In this document: piece by piece, positions 18,415-27,307 of the stretch
Layout: every line of letters starts with the position of its first letter
Numbering within the stretch: position 1 is the stretch's first letter
Assembly: GCF_024343775.1 (NCBI RefSeq)
Contig: NZ_RJUF01000180.1
Coordinates: 1-64,000, forward strand
Reading direction: 5' to 3'
Source of the DNA: Lacihabitans soyangensis
Lineage (GTDB): Bacteria; Bacteroidota; Bacteroidia; Cytophagales; Spirosomataceae
DNA: 64,000 nucleotides
Program-made: the position numbers and the translations under genes
Notes under the pieces: model-generated
The model's input: the letters and a program-made list of their open reading frames with translations, nothing else
What the model was told of the DNA's origin: nothing
The model's database searches: none

Positions 18415-18945
18415 TTATTGATTTAAATAAATATCCAATAAACCGTCTGGCAAGGTAACATGAATACGCTTCTCGGTATGGTCTACTGCATCTAAGAAAT
18501 TATCGATGATAGGAATCAAAACCTCAGTTTCGTTGATATCGACAGCAAATAGGTCTTGACCTGTACTTTCATATATAGCTTTTAGCTCACCTAAATCTTT
18601 CTGAGAATTATTATCAAATATTTGATAGCCAATTACTTCATGATAGTAAAACTGTTTGCCTTTAAGTTTGGGTAATTTTTTTATGGGCAAATAAGCCTCA
18701 GCATCGATTATAGGTTCAGTGGCTTCTATAGAATTTATATCTTCGAATTTGACGATAGATTTCTTACCTCTAATCTGCAATTCTTCAATAATATAGGGCA
18801 CCAATTGGCCTTTGATTTCTAAAAAAAGCCCATCTAGGTCAATATAGTTTTCAGGAATATCAACATCTAACCATATGGTTACCTCGCCTTTTAATCCGTG
18901 AGGTTTGGTGATTTTACCGAGCGAAAAACATTCTGATTTTTGCAT
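18415..18945 (-). CDS. rimM: Ribosome maturation factor RimM
   Basis: 176 residues. The N-terminal RimM barrel starts with the typical LGKITKPHGLKGEVTIWLD. A PRC-barrel domain follows at about 95-170 (YYHEVIGYQIFD...). It assists 30S head assembly together with S16/S19. It is preceded by a rho-independent hairpin whose T-run ends about 9 nt before the ATG, so expression depends on read-through from rpsP or a promoter hidden in that hairpin. Confidence 0.95.
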   Translation of the reverse strand: MQKSECFSLGKITKPHGLKGEVTIWLDVDIPENYIDLDGLFLEIKGQLVPYIIEELQIRGKKSIVKFEDINSIEATEPIIDAEAYLPIKKLPKLKGKQFYYHEVIGYQIFDNNSQKDLGELKAIYESTGQDLFAVDINETEVLIPIIDNFLDAVDHTEKRIHVTLPDGLLDIYLNQ

Positions 18946-18952
18946 ATTTTAA

Positions 18953-18984
18953 CTAAAAAAAATCCCCGCTGTTGAGCGAGGATT
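18953..18984 (-). terminator. Hairpin terminator/attenuator between rpsP and rimM
   Basis: On the minus strand, AATCCTCGCT, the loop CAAC, AGCGGGGATT (10 pairs, one G-T) is followed by eight T. The T-run stops only 9 nt before the rimM start. Confidence 0.8.
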
Positions 18985-19010
18985 ATTATGAAATGCTTAA
19001 TGAAGCCAAA

Positions 19011-19586
19011 TTATTCTGCCGCAGAAGCTTCTTCAGCTGCTGTTTCCTCAACTGCTGGAGTTTCTTCTGCTACTGTTTCTTCAGCTACAACCTCTTCTTC
19101 AACAACTGGAGCTGAAGCGGCGATTAAATCTGCTTCGGCTTTTGCTATTGCAGCCACTTTGTCTTCTTTTTTCTTACGTTCTGCATCAAATGCTGCAGAT
19201 CTCAAAGCTTCTTTAGAAGAGTTTAATTTAGCAATTTTCTGAGTTCTAATTTCTTCTTTTGCTTTAGACCAAGCCTCAAACTTAGCATCTGCTTGCTCTT
19301 GAGTTATAGCTCCTTTGTCAACACCAATCTGAAGGTGTTTTTTGAACATTACACCGTTAACACTCAAGATTTTTCTTGTAGTATCTGTTGGCTGAGCACC
19401 TACTTGTAACCAGTACAAAGCTCTGTCATTTTTCAATGTAACGATTGCTGGTGTAGCATGTGGGTTGTATTGACCCAATTTCTCGATAAATCTACCATCA
19501 CGTGGTGCACGAGCATCTGCAACAACGATGTCGTAAATAGGCATTTTGTTACGACCTCTTCTTGCTAATCTAATTTTAACTGCCAT
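19011..19586 (-). CDS. rpsP: 30S ribosomal protein S16 with acidic C-terminal extension
   Basis: 191 residues. Residues 1-80 are canonical S16 ([20 protein letters not shown] and [20 protein letters not shown]). About 110 further residues follow: a Lys/Ala/Glu helical part, then a low-complexity tail of Ala/Glu/Val ([14 protein letters not shown] type). Extended S16 proteins are common in Bacteroidota, whereas the E. coli protein has only about 82 residues. It heads the rpsP-rimM-trmD group, followed by a hairpin that would let S16 be made in excess of the two modification factors. Confidence 0.95.
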   Translation of the reverse strand: MAVKIRLARRGRNKMPIYDIVVADARAPRDGRFIEKLGQYNPHATPAIVTLKNDRALYWLQVGAQPTDTTRKILSVNGVMFKKHLQIGVDKGAITQEQADAKFEAWSKAKEEIRTQKIAKLNSSKEALRSAAFDAERKKKEDKVAAIAKAEADLIAASAPVVEEEVVAEETVAEETPAVEETAAEEASAAE

Positions 19587-19637
19587 TTGCTTGTTATTTT
19601 ATTAATGGGAACCCGTCCCTGTTTTAAATTTGGAGTG

Positions 19638-19645
19638 CAAAATTA
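19638..19645 (-). promoter_or_regulatory. -7 element of rpsP
   Basis: Minus-strand TAATTTTG fits TAnnTTTG; no TTG lies at the right distance. It sits 26 nt downstream of the rnpB 3' end. The resulting leader carries a small GGGA-TCCC hairpin (19607-19619). Confidence 0.4.
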
Positions 19646-19670
19646 GTAATTAATTTTGAAAATAAAAAAT

Positions 19671-20017
19671 GAAATAAGCTAATAAGCCGAATTCTGTTCT
19701 ATCCTATCATTTATCTAGGGCTTTGATTGCTCAAAACCTCCATCAACCTACCCTCCGACTTGAGCGAGCTACCCTTTAGCGTCGGTTTATTTGGTCTTTC
19801 AACTCATGAGGTTTACCTATGCGTATCGTTTTACAAGTCTACCGGTGGTCTCTTACACCTCCTTTTCACCCTTACCACGCCGAAACATGGCGGTAATTTT
19901 CTGTGGCACTGTCTGTAGAGAACGAATTCTCCCCTACCCGTTAGGTAGCATGATGCTCTGTGTTGTTCGGACTTTCCTCCAAATTATAAATAATCTGGCG
20001 ATAGGTCAGCTTATTTC
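19671..20017 (-). ncRNA. rnpB: RNase P RNA
   Basis: The minus strand contains the universal core elements: GAGGAAAGTCCGAAC near the 5' side (CR I) and AGAATTCGGCTTA near the 3' end, with ACAGTGCCACAGAAA between. The ends were set from the P1 helix: GAAATAAGCT (complement of 20008-20017) pairs perfectly with AGCTTATTTC (complement of 19671-19680). The RNA of about 347 nt is a bacterial type A form. After P1 comes a T-rich stretch, so P1 plus T-run may itself terminate transcription. The RNA is the ribozyme that removes tRNA 5' leaders. Confidence 0.95.
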
Positions 20018-20021
20018 AACC

Positions 20022-20052
20022 GCAATTTAGCTGTTTTACATTCCTTTTACAA
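20022..20052 (-). promoter_or_regulatory. Promoter of rnpB, inside the 3' end of the DUF4403 gene
   Basis: Minus-strand TTG (complement of 20050-20052), 20 nt, TAAATTGC (complement of 20022-20029). The predicted start coincides with the P1 5' end at 20017. Confidence 0.55.
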
Positions 20053-21460
20053 CTAATTCCACTTTTGCTTTGGCTATTACTGTAGCCAAGATACCGTTTT
20101 CGGCTACTTTTACTTGATCTGGGACCACCGAAAATATCTCTCCTTTCATTTTAATTCCTTTTGAAATTTCGGAATTGATAGTTTGTAAAACCGATTGTTT
20201 GCCAAATTCTATGATTTCAGTTACTGGCAAGCCAAACTCACTCTCTATCTTTTTTTCCAAGGTACCTTCCAATAACCACGCTCCTGCCTTGTGAAGAATA
20301 TTTTTGGTTTTAATGTCCAATTCGGTTTTAGACAGAACAACCAGTTTTTTTACCGGATCGTAAACGGGGATTCCTTTTAGAAATATTTGGCCTTTGAAAC
20401 TACCTTTGGTCGTTGTAATTAAGGACAAATACTCACCGTCGGCTTTTATTTCTAAATCGGTGACTTCAATTTTATATTTGCCGTTTTTAAAATCATAAAC
20501 CTGTCCCAAAAACATGTTTTTACTAATTTTTGTGGCTTCCTCGTATGAAATAACGTTGAAAAGTTGAACCTCAAAAACATCAGAGATGGAGGAAACTGAT
20601 TTTAAATTTGGAATAGTGAGGATTTGTTTAGGTGTGTAAACAGGTGTTCCCACCAAAGTTTCAACGAATATTTTGAGACCAAAGGTTGACTTTAAACTTT
20701 TGCCAACGGCCTTTAAAGGAGTGAAATATACATCCAATGGCTCCAATTTGACCCAGGTGTTATATTCTTCTGATGCTAAAAAAGGTTTTTGGGCGGTGTT
20801 CCAAGCTTCTAAAACATAAGGTTTTAAAGAGTAATTTTCTTTAATTGTCTGATCAATTTGTTTGGCAAAAGTGGCTAAATTGTTACTTATAAGCTTGCCA
20901 ATAACTGGGCCAATAGGAATCTCGACATATGAATACTTCAATACAGGTTTAGTAATCCACTCATAACCAAGGCCATTGGTAATGGTTTGAATACTGTAAT
21001 CAGAGGTAATGCCGAACTTAGAAGAGAACTTTAGTTTGAGTTCAAATTCTGTTGCTGGTGCTTGGGAAACGCCTAAAACCGAAATTCGCTTCTGAGCCCA
21101 AATTTTCAATGGAACTTCGTAAGTCAGTACGTCGTTAACGACACTTGTAAATATCAGATTACCTTTTCGCCAAACTTTGGCTTTCAATTCGTCGTTTTGG
21201 TTATCCTCAAAACTATTGTCCTCGTAAATGAGGTTTGGCATACCGGTGTTTATCTTACCTTGGAGGTCTTCAATCGAAATATCGATAGGAATACTAATTA
21301 TGGAAGGTTTTTTTTCGAAGACTACTGGTTTTGCTGGAATTTCCGTAGGTGCTACAGGAACTTGTGAAAAAACATGGTTTACAGATAAGAGTAGGCAGAG
21401 GCTCAATAACTTGTTCAATTCGATTAGATTTTTTTGCAAAAATACAAAACGTTTCAACAA
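20036..21460 (-). CDS. DUF4403 family exported protein
   Basis: 474 residues with a signal peptide preceded by a long n-region (hydrophobic LLSLCLLLSVNHVFSQ). The body is beta-rich. It has the typical DUF4403 opening about symmetrical lipid-binding-like strands (SIISIPIDISIEDLQGKINT), the middle WAQKRISVLGVSQAP and the ending VKVAENGILATVIAKAKVEL. Function is uncharacterised; a periplasmic or outer-membrane lipid-related role has been assumed only from fold similarity. The last codons carry the rnpB promoter. Confidence 0.85.
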   Translation of the reverse strand: MLKRFVFLQKNLIELNKLLSLCLLLSVNHVFSQVPVAPTEIPAKPVVFEKKPSIISIPIDISIEDLQGKINTGMPNLIYEDNSFEDNQNDELKAKVWRKGNLIFTSVVNDVLTYEVPLKIWAQKRISVLGVSQAPATEFELKLKFSSKFGITSDYSIQTITNGLGYEWITKPVLKYSYVEIPIGPVIGKLISNNLATFAKQIDQTIKENYSLKPYVLEAWNTAQKPFLASEEYNTWVKLEPLDVYFTPLKAVGKSLKSTFGLKIFVETLVGTPVYTPKQILTIPNLKSVSSISDVFEVQLFNVISYEEATKISKNMFLGQVYDFKNGKYKIEVTDLEIKADGEYLSLITTTKGSFKGQIFLKGIPVYDPVKKLVVLSKTELDIKTKNILHKAGAWLLEGTLEKKIESEFGLPVTEIIEFGKQSVLQTINSEISKGIKMKGEIFSVVPDQVKVAENGILATVIAKAKVELVVKGM

Positions 21461-21639
21461 ACCATTAATTTGACCATTAATCTATTTTTTTTAGCTATCT
21501 GTTAAACATTCGTAAAATAAATTAATATTAAACATTTATGGAATTAAGAATAGAATATGATTGACCTACATCAATTTACCCAAAATTCTAGTTTTTTGGT
21601 ATAGTGATTGTCCAGAAATAGTTAAAATATTATTACTGG

Positions 21640-22917
21640 ATGAAAAAAATTACCAAAGAACTTGAACAAATAAATTCCACATTTGAGTACGGAAGAAGCT
21701 TGGGAATCGTAAGAGCAGTGGCAAAGAATGAAGATTATGATGGGCGAAACCTTATGTTGGGTAGTAAGGAAACCATATTTTTTGGAAACTGCAGTTACAT
21801 GGGACTGGATCAAAATCAAGAAATTAAGGATGCAGCTAAAAATGCAATTGATAAGTATGGAATGTATTTTTCCTCTTCGAGGACATTTGTTGGTTTAGAA
21901 TTATTTGAGCAAATGGAGGAAAAACTGGAAGAAATGTTCAACAAACCAGTTAACGTTACAACCTCAACGACTTTTGCCCATATTTCTAATTTACCCATAC
22001 TCATCGGTCAAAATGACGCAATAATTCTGGACAATTACGTTCACAGCAGTATGCAAACTGCTGTAAATATGATGAGAAACAATGGCGATCACGTTGAATT
22101 GCTCAGACACAACAGGTTAGATTTGCTGGAAGAAAGAATAAAAACACTTGGTGCCAAATATGACAACGTTTGGTATATGATAGATGGCATTTACTCCATG
22201 ATGGGCGACGGTGCCCCTATGAAAGAGTTAGAGTTTTTGATGAATAAATACGAGCAGTTTTATGTTTATGCCGATGACGCCCACGGTACAAGCTGGACTG
22301 GTAAAAATGGCGTTGGCTATGTATTAAATGAAATCCCATTTCATGAGAAATTATTTATAGGCATGTCTATGTCAAAAGGTTTTGGAACTGGTGGTGGATT
22401 GATGGTTTATCCAGATAGAGCATCAAAAGAACTTGTAAAAAATCTTGGTAAGACCATGATTTTCTCTGGTCCACCACATCCAGCAGCTGCGGCAGCGGCC
22501 ATTAAATCTGCGGAAATACATATGCGGCCAGAATTTGCTGATTTACAATTAGATCTAAAGAGGAAAATTGAATATTTTTGGAAAAAAGCCATTCAGCTGA
22601 ATTTACCTTTAAGTGGAAATTATAGAACTCCAATATTCTTTATAGGCTCTGGAAGTACTGAAAATACCGCTTTTACATCAAAAATGTTGCTTGACAACGG
22701 TTTTTTCGTTTCACCTTGTACCTATCCAAGTGTTCCGAAAAACAAGACTGGTATTCGAGTAACTTTGTCGAGATATATTACGATTCAAGACATTGATAAT
22801 TTGCTAGAGATGGTCAATCACATCTTTATTCAGCTGGAGACTGCAGGGAAACTTGACAGAGAAGTAGTTAAGAAGAGATTCTTGGAGAAAAGTACGACTG
22901 ATTTGGTTACGATGTAA
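21640..22917 (+). CDS. Alpha-oxoamine synthase family PLP enzyme
   Basis: 425 residues, fold type I aminotransferase/acyltransferase of the KBL/BioF/SPT/CqsA group. These enzymes condense an amino acid with an acyl-CoA, losing CO2. It has DDAHGTSWTGKNGVG (PLP-ring binding) and the Schiff-base lysine in MSMSKGFGTGGG. A Ser/Thr-rich substrate loop with SSSRTFVGLELFEQMEEKL is also present. It carries no acyl-carrier domain and stands alone, so the substrates are not revealed by neighbours. Candidates include a serine- or cysteate-acyl condensing enzyme for sphingo- or sulfonolipids, or a CqsA-like function; the sequence does not decide. Confidence 0.75.
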   Translation: MKKITKELEQINSTFEYGRSLGIVRAVAKNEDYDGRNLMLGSKETIFFGNCSYMGLDQNQEIKDAAKNAIDKYGMYFSSSRTFVGLELFEQMEEKLEEMFNKPVNVTTSTTFAHISNLPILIGQNDAIILDNYVHSSMQTAVNMMRNNGDHVELLRHNRLDLLEERIKTLGAKYDNVWYMIDGIYSMMGDGAPMKELEFLMNKYEQFYVYADDAHGTSWTGKNGVGYVLNEIPFHEKLFIGMSMSKGFGTGGGLMVYPDRASKELVKNLGKTMIFSGPPHPAAAAAAIKSAEIHMRPEFADLQLDLKRKIEYFWKKAIQLNLPLSGNYRTPIFFIGSGSTENTAFTSKMLLDNGFFVSPCTYPSVPKNKTGIRVTLSRYITIQDIDNLLEMVNHIFIQLETAGKLDREVVKKRFLEKSTTDLVTM

Positions 22918-22922
22918 ACCAA

Positions 22923-25010
22923 TCAATACCCTCCAAAATATTTTCTAAGTGACCATTCGATGGCTGCAAATGCCACCAAAAGAGCTAGAATCCATCGAAG
23001 GTTTATAAAGTCTTTGAGTTCTTCGTTGCTCACAACTTTGTTTATTAAACCTTTATTTTCTAGGCTTTTACGAAGTTCTATGATGTTTTTGTAGTTCACA
23101 AAATCACCGTTATTTTCATTCGAAAGTGTTTTGAGTAGATTGTGGTCGGCTACGAGATTTTCTGACTCTAGATCGGTTTGGGTTACTAAAAATTGACCCG
23201 TAGTGGTTTCATTTTTACCCAAAATGTTGGCACTCGCATCATATTTGTAAAGGCCAGCGGGTAGATTTGAAAGTTCGAATCTTGAAGATTCGTTGGTTAT
23301 TTTGAAGCTATATGTCTTTTCAGCACCTTTTTCGTCTTTGACCTTCATGGTGATATTTTGGTCATAGATTCTTTCAAAGATATTATTGTATGCTTCCGCC
23401 TCAAAACCGATTCTTTGATCGATGCTGAAAGTTTCTAAAGTTGGATATACTCTCAATTTGCTCTTGTCTTCTTTGATAGAAAGCAATTGTAAAGTTTTAA
23501 TAATCAGTTCGTCTACCTCAGATTGCTGTTCGCTCAAGGCATACTCCTCAAGTCTCCATTGCCAAATGCCTTCTCCAACAAAAACGGCATTATTTACCGA
23601 ACCACTCAAATTCATGGCCAACATTGGCCTACCTGTATTGATATTTCCTATTTTTTGAAATAGTAGAATTTCAGCCCCTGGAAAAGTTTTGTATTCTCCA
23701 AAAGGTACAGAGATTGGTGGTAATTTTTCTAACAAAGCAGTGGTGCTGGAAGAAACATTAAACCTCTGAAACAAATTATTGAGTTGACTGGTGGTTTTAT
23801 CTAGCTTATTGATCTGTGAGTTTATACCCACCACGTTTTGCATTCCATTAAAAGATGGAATGTTTGTTTTGCTTCCGACCACAAAAAATGTTGGCTTTTT
23901 CTTTGAAAGCAAGGTACTTACAATACCAGTAGAAGAACCATAAACGTCTGGCACTTGATGTAAAATGAGAATATCAAAAGGGTCTTTGCCAATCTGGCTT
24001 GGCTCAGTGGATTGAAGAATTTGCACTTGAAGCTCAAACAAATCATTCTTTTCAATCATCGACTTGAAGGCCTTGATATCGGGGTGTGGTGCGAATGCTA
24101 GAAAAAGTATTTTTTCTTTACCATTTACTACATCCAACACGAAGTCTTTGATATTATTTTTGATAGAAAATTCGCCTTCGACACTCTTTATTTCAGCTAT
24201 ATACCTTTGTTTACCCACTTTATCAGCCATCAATTCAAAAGACGCAGTTTGAAAATCTTCTTTCTTGGTAATGGAAATTTGTTTTTGTGATAATACCTTA
24301 CCTGTTCCATCTTTGATTGTCACATTCGTGAGTTTACCAGGTAGTAGGTAAGCCGAAATATCTACGTTTACAGTGAATTTATTGCCCAAATAGGCCAATT
24401 TGTTAGCCGCAATTCCCGAAATTAAAATGTCTTTTTTTAGTGTAGTGTCCCCGAAACCTACCGTATGTACATTAAATGGGTATTTTTGAAAGGTTGGGGA
24501 AACTCCGTCATTGATGATTCCGTCTGAAACGAGAATAACATCACTCAGATTTTGACCCTCATAATTGTTTTTTAAATCACCAAGGACACTTGAAAGATTA
24601 GATTTGCCGAGATTGAACTTGGTTTCATTTATTTGTTCGGATTTGTCATCGCTCAACGTTCGTAATTCTAGTTCAAATCCTTTTTCAGTCAGGCTCTCTT
24701 TCAAAGCTACAATTCCCTCAAAAACCTCGTTGATGGCTTTTTTACCTCCTTGCAACATTGACCTAGAGTTGTCAAGAACCAATACCACTTTGGGTTTGAT
24801 GATATTGTTTGAAATGGTTTTGATAAGCGGATTCAGCAGTAAATAGGCCACTAAAAACGTCAAAATTCCCCGAAGTGCGGATAAAGCAATTTTCTGATTT
24901 CTTGAAAAGCCTTTAATTCGGAAATAGGTGAACAATGCAAATAACAAACCCAAGCCTACACATAAAAAAACATACCAAATTGGAGTTTGTGATACTATCT
25001 CGGGTCTCAT
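22923..25010 (-). CDS. VWA-domain membrane protein
   Basis: 695 residues. Two N-terminal membrane helices lie at about 11-30 and 42-62. A von Willebrand A domain follows from about 75, with the MIDAS motif DNSRS (VVLVLDNSRSM) and later VILVSDG. A long beta-rich region then runs up to a C-terminal membrane helix (about 672-690, WILALLVAFAAIEWSLRKYF). This layout is seen in Bacteroidota proteins of the BatA/glutamine-amidotransferase-like VWA class. It follows fabG on the same strand with a 41-nt gap and converges with the preceding + gene, 5 nt apart. Role unknown. Confidence 0.8.
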   Translation of the reverse strand: MRPEIVSQTPIWYVFLCVGLGLLFALFTYFRIKGFSRNQKIALSALRGILTFLVAYLLLNPLIKTISNNIIKPKVVLVLDNSRSMLQGGKKAINEVFEGIVALKESLTEKGFELELRTLSDDKSEQINETKFNLGKSNLSSVLGDLKNNYEGQNLSDVILVSDGIINDGVSPTFQKYPFNVHTVGFGDTTLKKDILISGIAANKLAYLGNKFTVNVDISAYLLPGKLTNVTIKDGTGKVLSQKQISITKKEDFQTASFELMADKVGKQRYIAEIKSVEGEFSIKNNIKDFVLDVVNGKEKILFLAFAPHPDIKAFKSMIEKNDLFELQVQILQSTEPSQIGKDPFDILILHQVPDVYGSSTGIVSTLLSKKKPTFFVVGSKTNIPSFNGMQNVVGINSQINKLDKTTSQLNNLFQRFNVSSSTTALLEKLPPISVPFGEYKTFPGAEILLFQKIGNINTGRPMLAMNLSGSVNNAVFVGEGIWQWRLEEYALSEQQSEVDELIIKTLQLLSIKEDKSKLRVYPTLETFSIDQRIGFEAEAYNNIFERIYDQNITMKVKDEKGAEKTYSFKITNESSRFELSNLPAGLYKYDASANILGKNETTTGQFLVTQTDLESENLVADHNLLKTLSNENNGDFVNYKNIIELRKSLENKGLINKVVSNEELKDFINLRWILALLVAFAAIEWSLRKYFGGY

Positions 25011-25051
25011 TCTTTCGTTTTTATCTAATTAACTGGATTCTGCTTTCGAAA

Positions 25052-25795
25052 TTACATTAACATACCGCCATCAACAACTAAAACCTGTCCTGTAATATAA
25101 GAAGACGCGTCAGAACCTAAGAACAAACAGGCATTGGCTATGTCTTGCCCTTGGCCAGCTCTTTTAAGAGGAATAGACTTAGTCCATTCTTTTAGTTGCT
25201 CTTCATTTAATTCACCTGTCATTTCGGACTCAATAAAACCAGGTGCAATAGCGTTGCTGCGGATATTTCTTGAACCCAATTCTTTGGCCACAGATTTCGT
25301 AAAACCTAAAATACCGGCTTTTGAGGCTGAATAATTTGCTTGGCCAGCATTTCCCATCAGACCCACAACCGATGTGATGTTAATGATAGAACCCGCCTTG
25401 GCTCTCATCATAGGCTTGGTGGCGGCCTTTGTAAGATTGAAAACAGACTTGAGGTTGATTCTCAATACGTCGTCCCACTGTTCTTCTGACATTCTCATGA
25501 GAAGTGTATCGCGAGTAACACCGGCATTGTTAATCAGAATGTCTAGATTACCGAAATCGGCTACGACTTCTGTTACCAACTGCTCAGCAGCAGCATAATC
25601 CGAGGCGTCCGAACGATATCCTTTTATTTTAGTACCGTATTTGGCAAGATCTACCTCCAAAGCCTGACCTTTTTCAACCGATGACAAATAAGTAAACGCT
25701 ACATTAGCTCCATTTTTTGCAAATTCTTCGGCTATAGCTCTACCAATTCCTCTCGAAGCACCAGTCACCAAAACAGTTTTATTATCAACTTTCAT
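25052..25795 (-). CDS. fabG: 3-oxoacyl-[acyl-carrier-protein] reductase
   Basis: 247 residues from the ATG at 25795, giving the usual MKVDNKTVLVTGASRGIG start. An upstream in-frame ATG at 25825 would add ten residues and deepen the overlap with rsmI. It is a short-chain dehydrogenase with the NADPH motif TGASRGIG and the catalytic Ser in NITSVVG. The YSASKAG Tyr-Lys pair and the NNAG motif are also present. It reduces beta-ketoacyl-ACP in fatty acid elongation. Overlap with the rsmI stop (25785) indicates cotranscription. Confidence 0.92.
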   Translation of the reverse strand: MKVDNKTVLVTGASRGIGRAIAEEFAKNGANVAFTYLSSVEKGQALEVDLAKYGTKIKGYRSDASDYAAAEQLVTEVVADFGNLDILINNAGVTRDTLLMRMSEEQWDDVLRINLKSVFNLTKAATKPMMRAKAGSIINITSVVGLMGNAGQANYSASKAGILGFTKSVAKELGSRNIRSNAIAPGFIESEMTGELNEEQLKEWTKSIPLKRAGQGQDIANACLFLGSDASSYITGQVLVVDGGMLM

Positions 25796-26477
25796 ATTTG
25801 TTTTTTTTTGAATTATTACCTTCAACTATCATTACAATCTCGCCTTTTACGGTTCGAGTTGCAAAAATAGCAAGAATTTCTGATAAAGTACCCCTGACGG
25901 TTTCTTCATGTAGCTTAGAAATTTCACGACTTACCGAGGCTGTTCTCTCACCACCAAAATATTCAATGAAATTTTCAAGAGTTTTTACGAGTCTGTGTGG
26001 CGATTCGTAAAAAACCATGGTACGTTTTTCTTCTTTTAGTTCATTTAGCTTGGTTTGACGTCCTTTTTTGACCGGTAAAAAGCCTTCAAAAGTAAAGCTG
26101 TCTGTCGGAAAACCTGAAACTACCAATGCAGGAATAAGGGCAGTTGCACCAGGCAGACAAATAACCTCTATTTCATTTTGAACACAGGCTCTAACCAACA
26201 AAAAGCCTGGGTCGGAAATACCAGGTGTACCAGCATCCGAAATCAAAGCTATGCGTTTTCCAGATTTTAAGATGTCAATGATTTTTTGAACAGTTTTATG
26301 TTCATTGAATATATGGTAACTCTGAAGTGGTTTGGAAATTTCAAAATGTTTAAGCAAAACACCCGATGTTCTGGTATCTTCTGCGAGTATTAAATCGGCA
26401 TTTTTGAGCTCTTCTAACGCTCGGAGTGTTATATCCTTTAAATTACCGATGGGTGTTGGAACTAAAACAAGAGACAT
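25785..26477 (-). CDS. rsmI: 16S rRNA (cytidine1402-2'-O)-methyltransferase
   Basis: 230 residues, the short form lacking the C-terminal extension of E. coli RsmI. Tetrapyrrole-methylase fold motifs include LVPTPIGNLKDITLRALE, AEDTRTSG, SDAGTPGISDPG and LPGATALIPALVVSG. It 2'-O-methylates C1402 of 16S rRNA. First gene of the rsmI-fabG-VWA minus-strand group. Confidence 0.94.
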   Translation of the reverse strand: MSLVLVPTPIGNLKDITLRALEELKNADLILAEDTRTSGVLLKHFEISKPLQSYHIFNEHKTVQKIIDILKSGKRIALISDAGTPGISDPGFLLVRACVQNEIEVICLPGATALIPALVVSGFPTDSFTFEGFLPVKKGRQTKLNELKEEKRTMVFYESPHRLVKTLENFIEYFGGERTASVSREISKLHEETVRGTLSEILAIFATRTVKGEIVMIVEGNNSKKNKYES

Positions 26478-26559
26478 ATTTCCTAAAGTAGCTTGTGTTC
26501 ATAAAAAATTAATAAAAAAATCGAAGAAATATTTCTAATTGGTTCAAAATTAGATAATT

Positions 26560-26724
26560 ATGTACATAACCATTAAAAACCATAAAATGATACTTCTAAT
26601 TTTCGCCCTGATTCTTGTCCTATTTATAACAATTTTCTCAAAATTGAAAGTAAAAAGGACAAATAGTGTTCCTAAGGAATATTTATTAGCATTGAGAAAT
26701 CGCCCAAAATCTACAAATTACTGA
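26560..26724 (+). CDS. Putative small single-pass membrane protein (54 aa)
   Basis: The frame ATG to TGA encodes MYITIKNHKMILLIFALILV, then further hydrophobic residues, a basic KLKVKRT stop-transfer segment and a C-terminal SVPKEYLLALRNRPKST. A start at the second Met (26587) would leave 45 residues. The hydrophobic block of about 18 residues and the positive flank are what a real small membrane protein would show. No homologue is recognised and there is no obvious promoter box, so this is tentative. It lies in an otherwise gene-free 830-nt gap. Confidence 0.4.
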   Translation: MYITIKNHKMILLIFALILVLFITIFSKLKVKRTNSVPKEYLLALRNRPKSTNY

Positions 26725-26985
26725 TTAGTAAATAATTATGCACATTTCTGCCAATTAGACTGAATCTTTGCTTTTATTATTTGTTGATAAATGTTTGAAA
26801 ATAGGAATAACAGGATAAAAATGACCTGATATGCCGTATATACCAGGATTCAGTTATAGACATTTCATAAACATTTCAACATTCTAGTAATCAGCAATTT
26901 GACTAATTTTCCTATTTATTTGGTAACATTTCGGAGTCCTTACAGATGAATAATGAACTGTACTAAATACGGACTAGACATAATT
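26725..26985. other. Non-coding stretch between the small ORF and the tRNA terminator
   Basis: No open frame of note. A nested imperfect hairpin (AGTCC 26935-26939 with GGACT 26971-26975; ACAG 26942-26945 with CTGT 26958-26961) sits just upstream of the hairpin at 26986. It could belong to a + strand small RNA, but there is no recognised family. Confidence 0.3.
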
Positions 26986-27019
26986 AAAAAGCCCTTTTAG
27001 TTGTTCTAAAAGGGCTTTT
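26986..27019 (-). terminator. Terminator of tRNA-Ser
   Basis: The stem AAAAGCCCTTTTAG / CTAAAAGGGCTTTT has a 5-nt loop and a T-run on the minus strand. It begins 4 nt after the tRNA 3' end and is symmetrical enough to work in both directions. Confidence 0.85.
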
Positions 27020-27022
27020 CAG

Positions 27023-27107
27023 CAGAGAGAGAGGGATTCGAACCCCCGGACCTTTGACAGTCAACGGTTTTCAAGACCGCCGCATTCGACCACTCTGCCA
27101 TCTCTCT
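27023..27107 (-). tRNA. tRNA-Ser (anticodon UGA)
   Basis: 85 nt cloverleaf with a long variable arm. The acceptor AGAGAGA pairs with TCTCTCT, discriminator G. It has the D-arm TGGCAGAGTGG, the anticodon loop CTTGAAA with anticodon TGA, and the T-arm GGGGGTTCGAATCCCTC. CCA is not encoded. Confidence 0.95.
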
Positions 27108-27135
27108 AAATTGTTGGTCGTTCTTAAATCGGATG

Positions 27136-27166
27136 CAAAGATAGGAGTATTTTCTGTCAAGGCAAA
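27136..27166 (-). promoter_or_regulatory. Promoter of tRNA-Ser
   Basis: Minus-strand TTTG (complement of 27163-27166), exactly 19 nt, TATCTTTG (complement of 27136-27143). This is an ideal Bacteroidota housekeeping promoter. Transcription would start about 20 nt before the tRNA. Confidence 0.7.
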
Positions 27167-27307
27167 CTCCATTTTGATTTTTTTTTAAGATTTCAAGAAT
27201 TAAAATTAGAAGTCTTTAATTGTCAACTATTTCTGTCGGAATATTTTTTTCCTAATTCAAAAAAAATATTCTGGCAACACTATACTGAATCAAAAACTGA
27301 AAAAATA

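Noticed and set aside
19727-20030. Two + strand open frames over the rnpB locus
   Set aside because: They are shadows of the RNase P RNA on the other strand; conserved RNA motifs and the P1 helix explain the sequence.
26935-27019. Small RNA ending at the tRNA-Ser terminator
   Set aside because: The nested hairpin is weak and no promoter pair was found on the + strand; kept only as a note.
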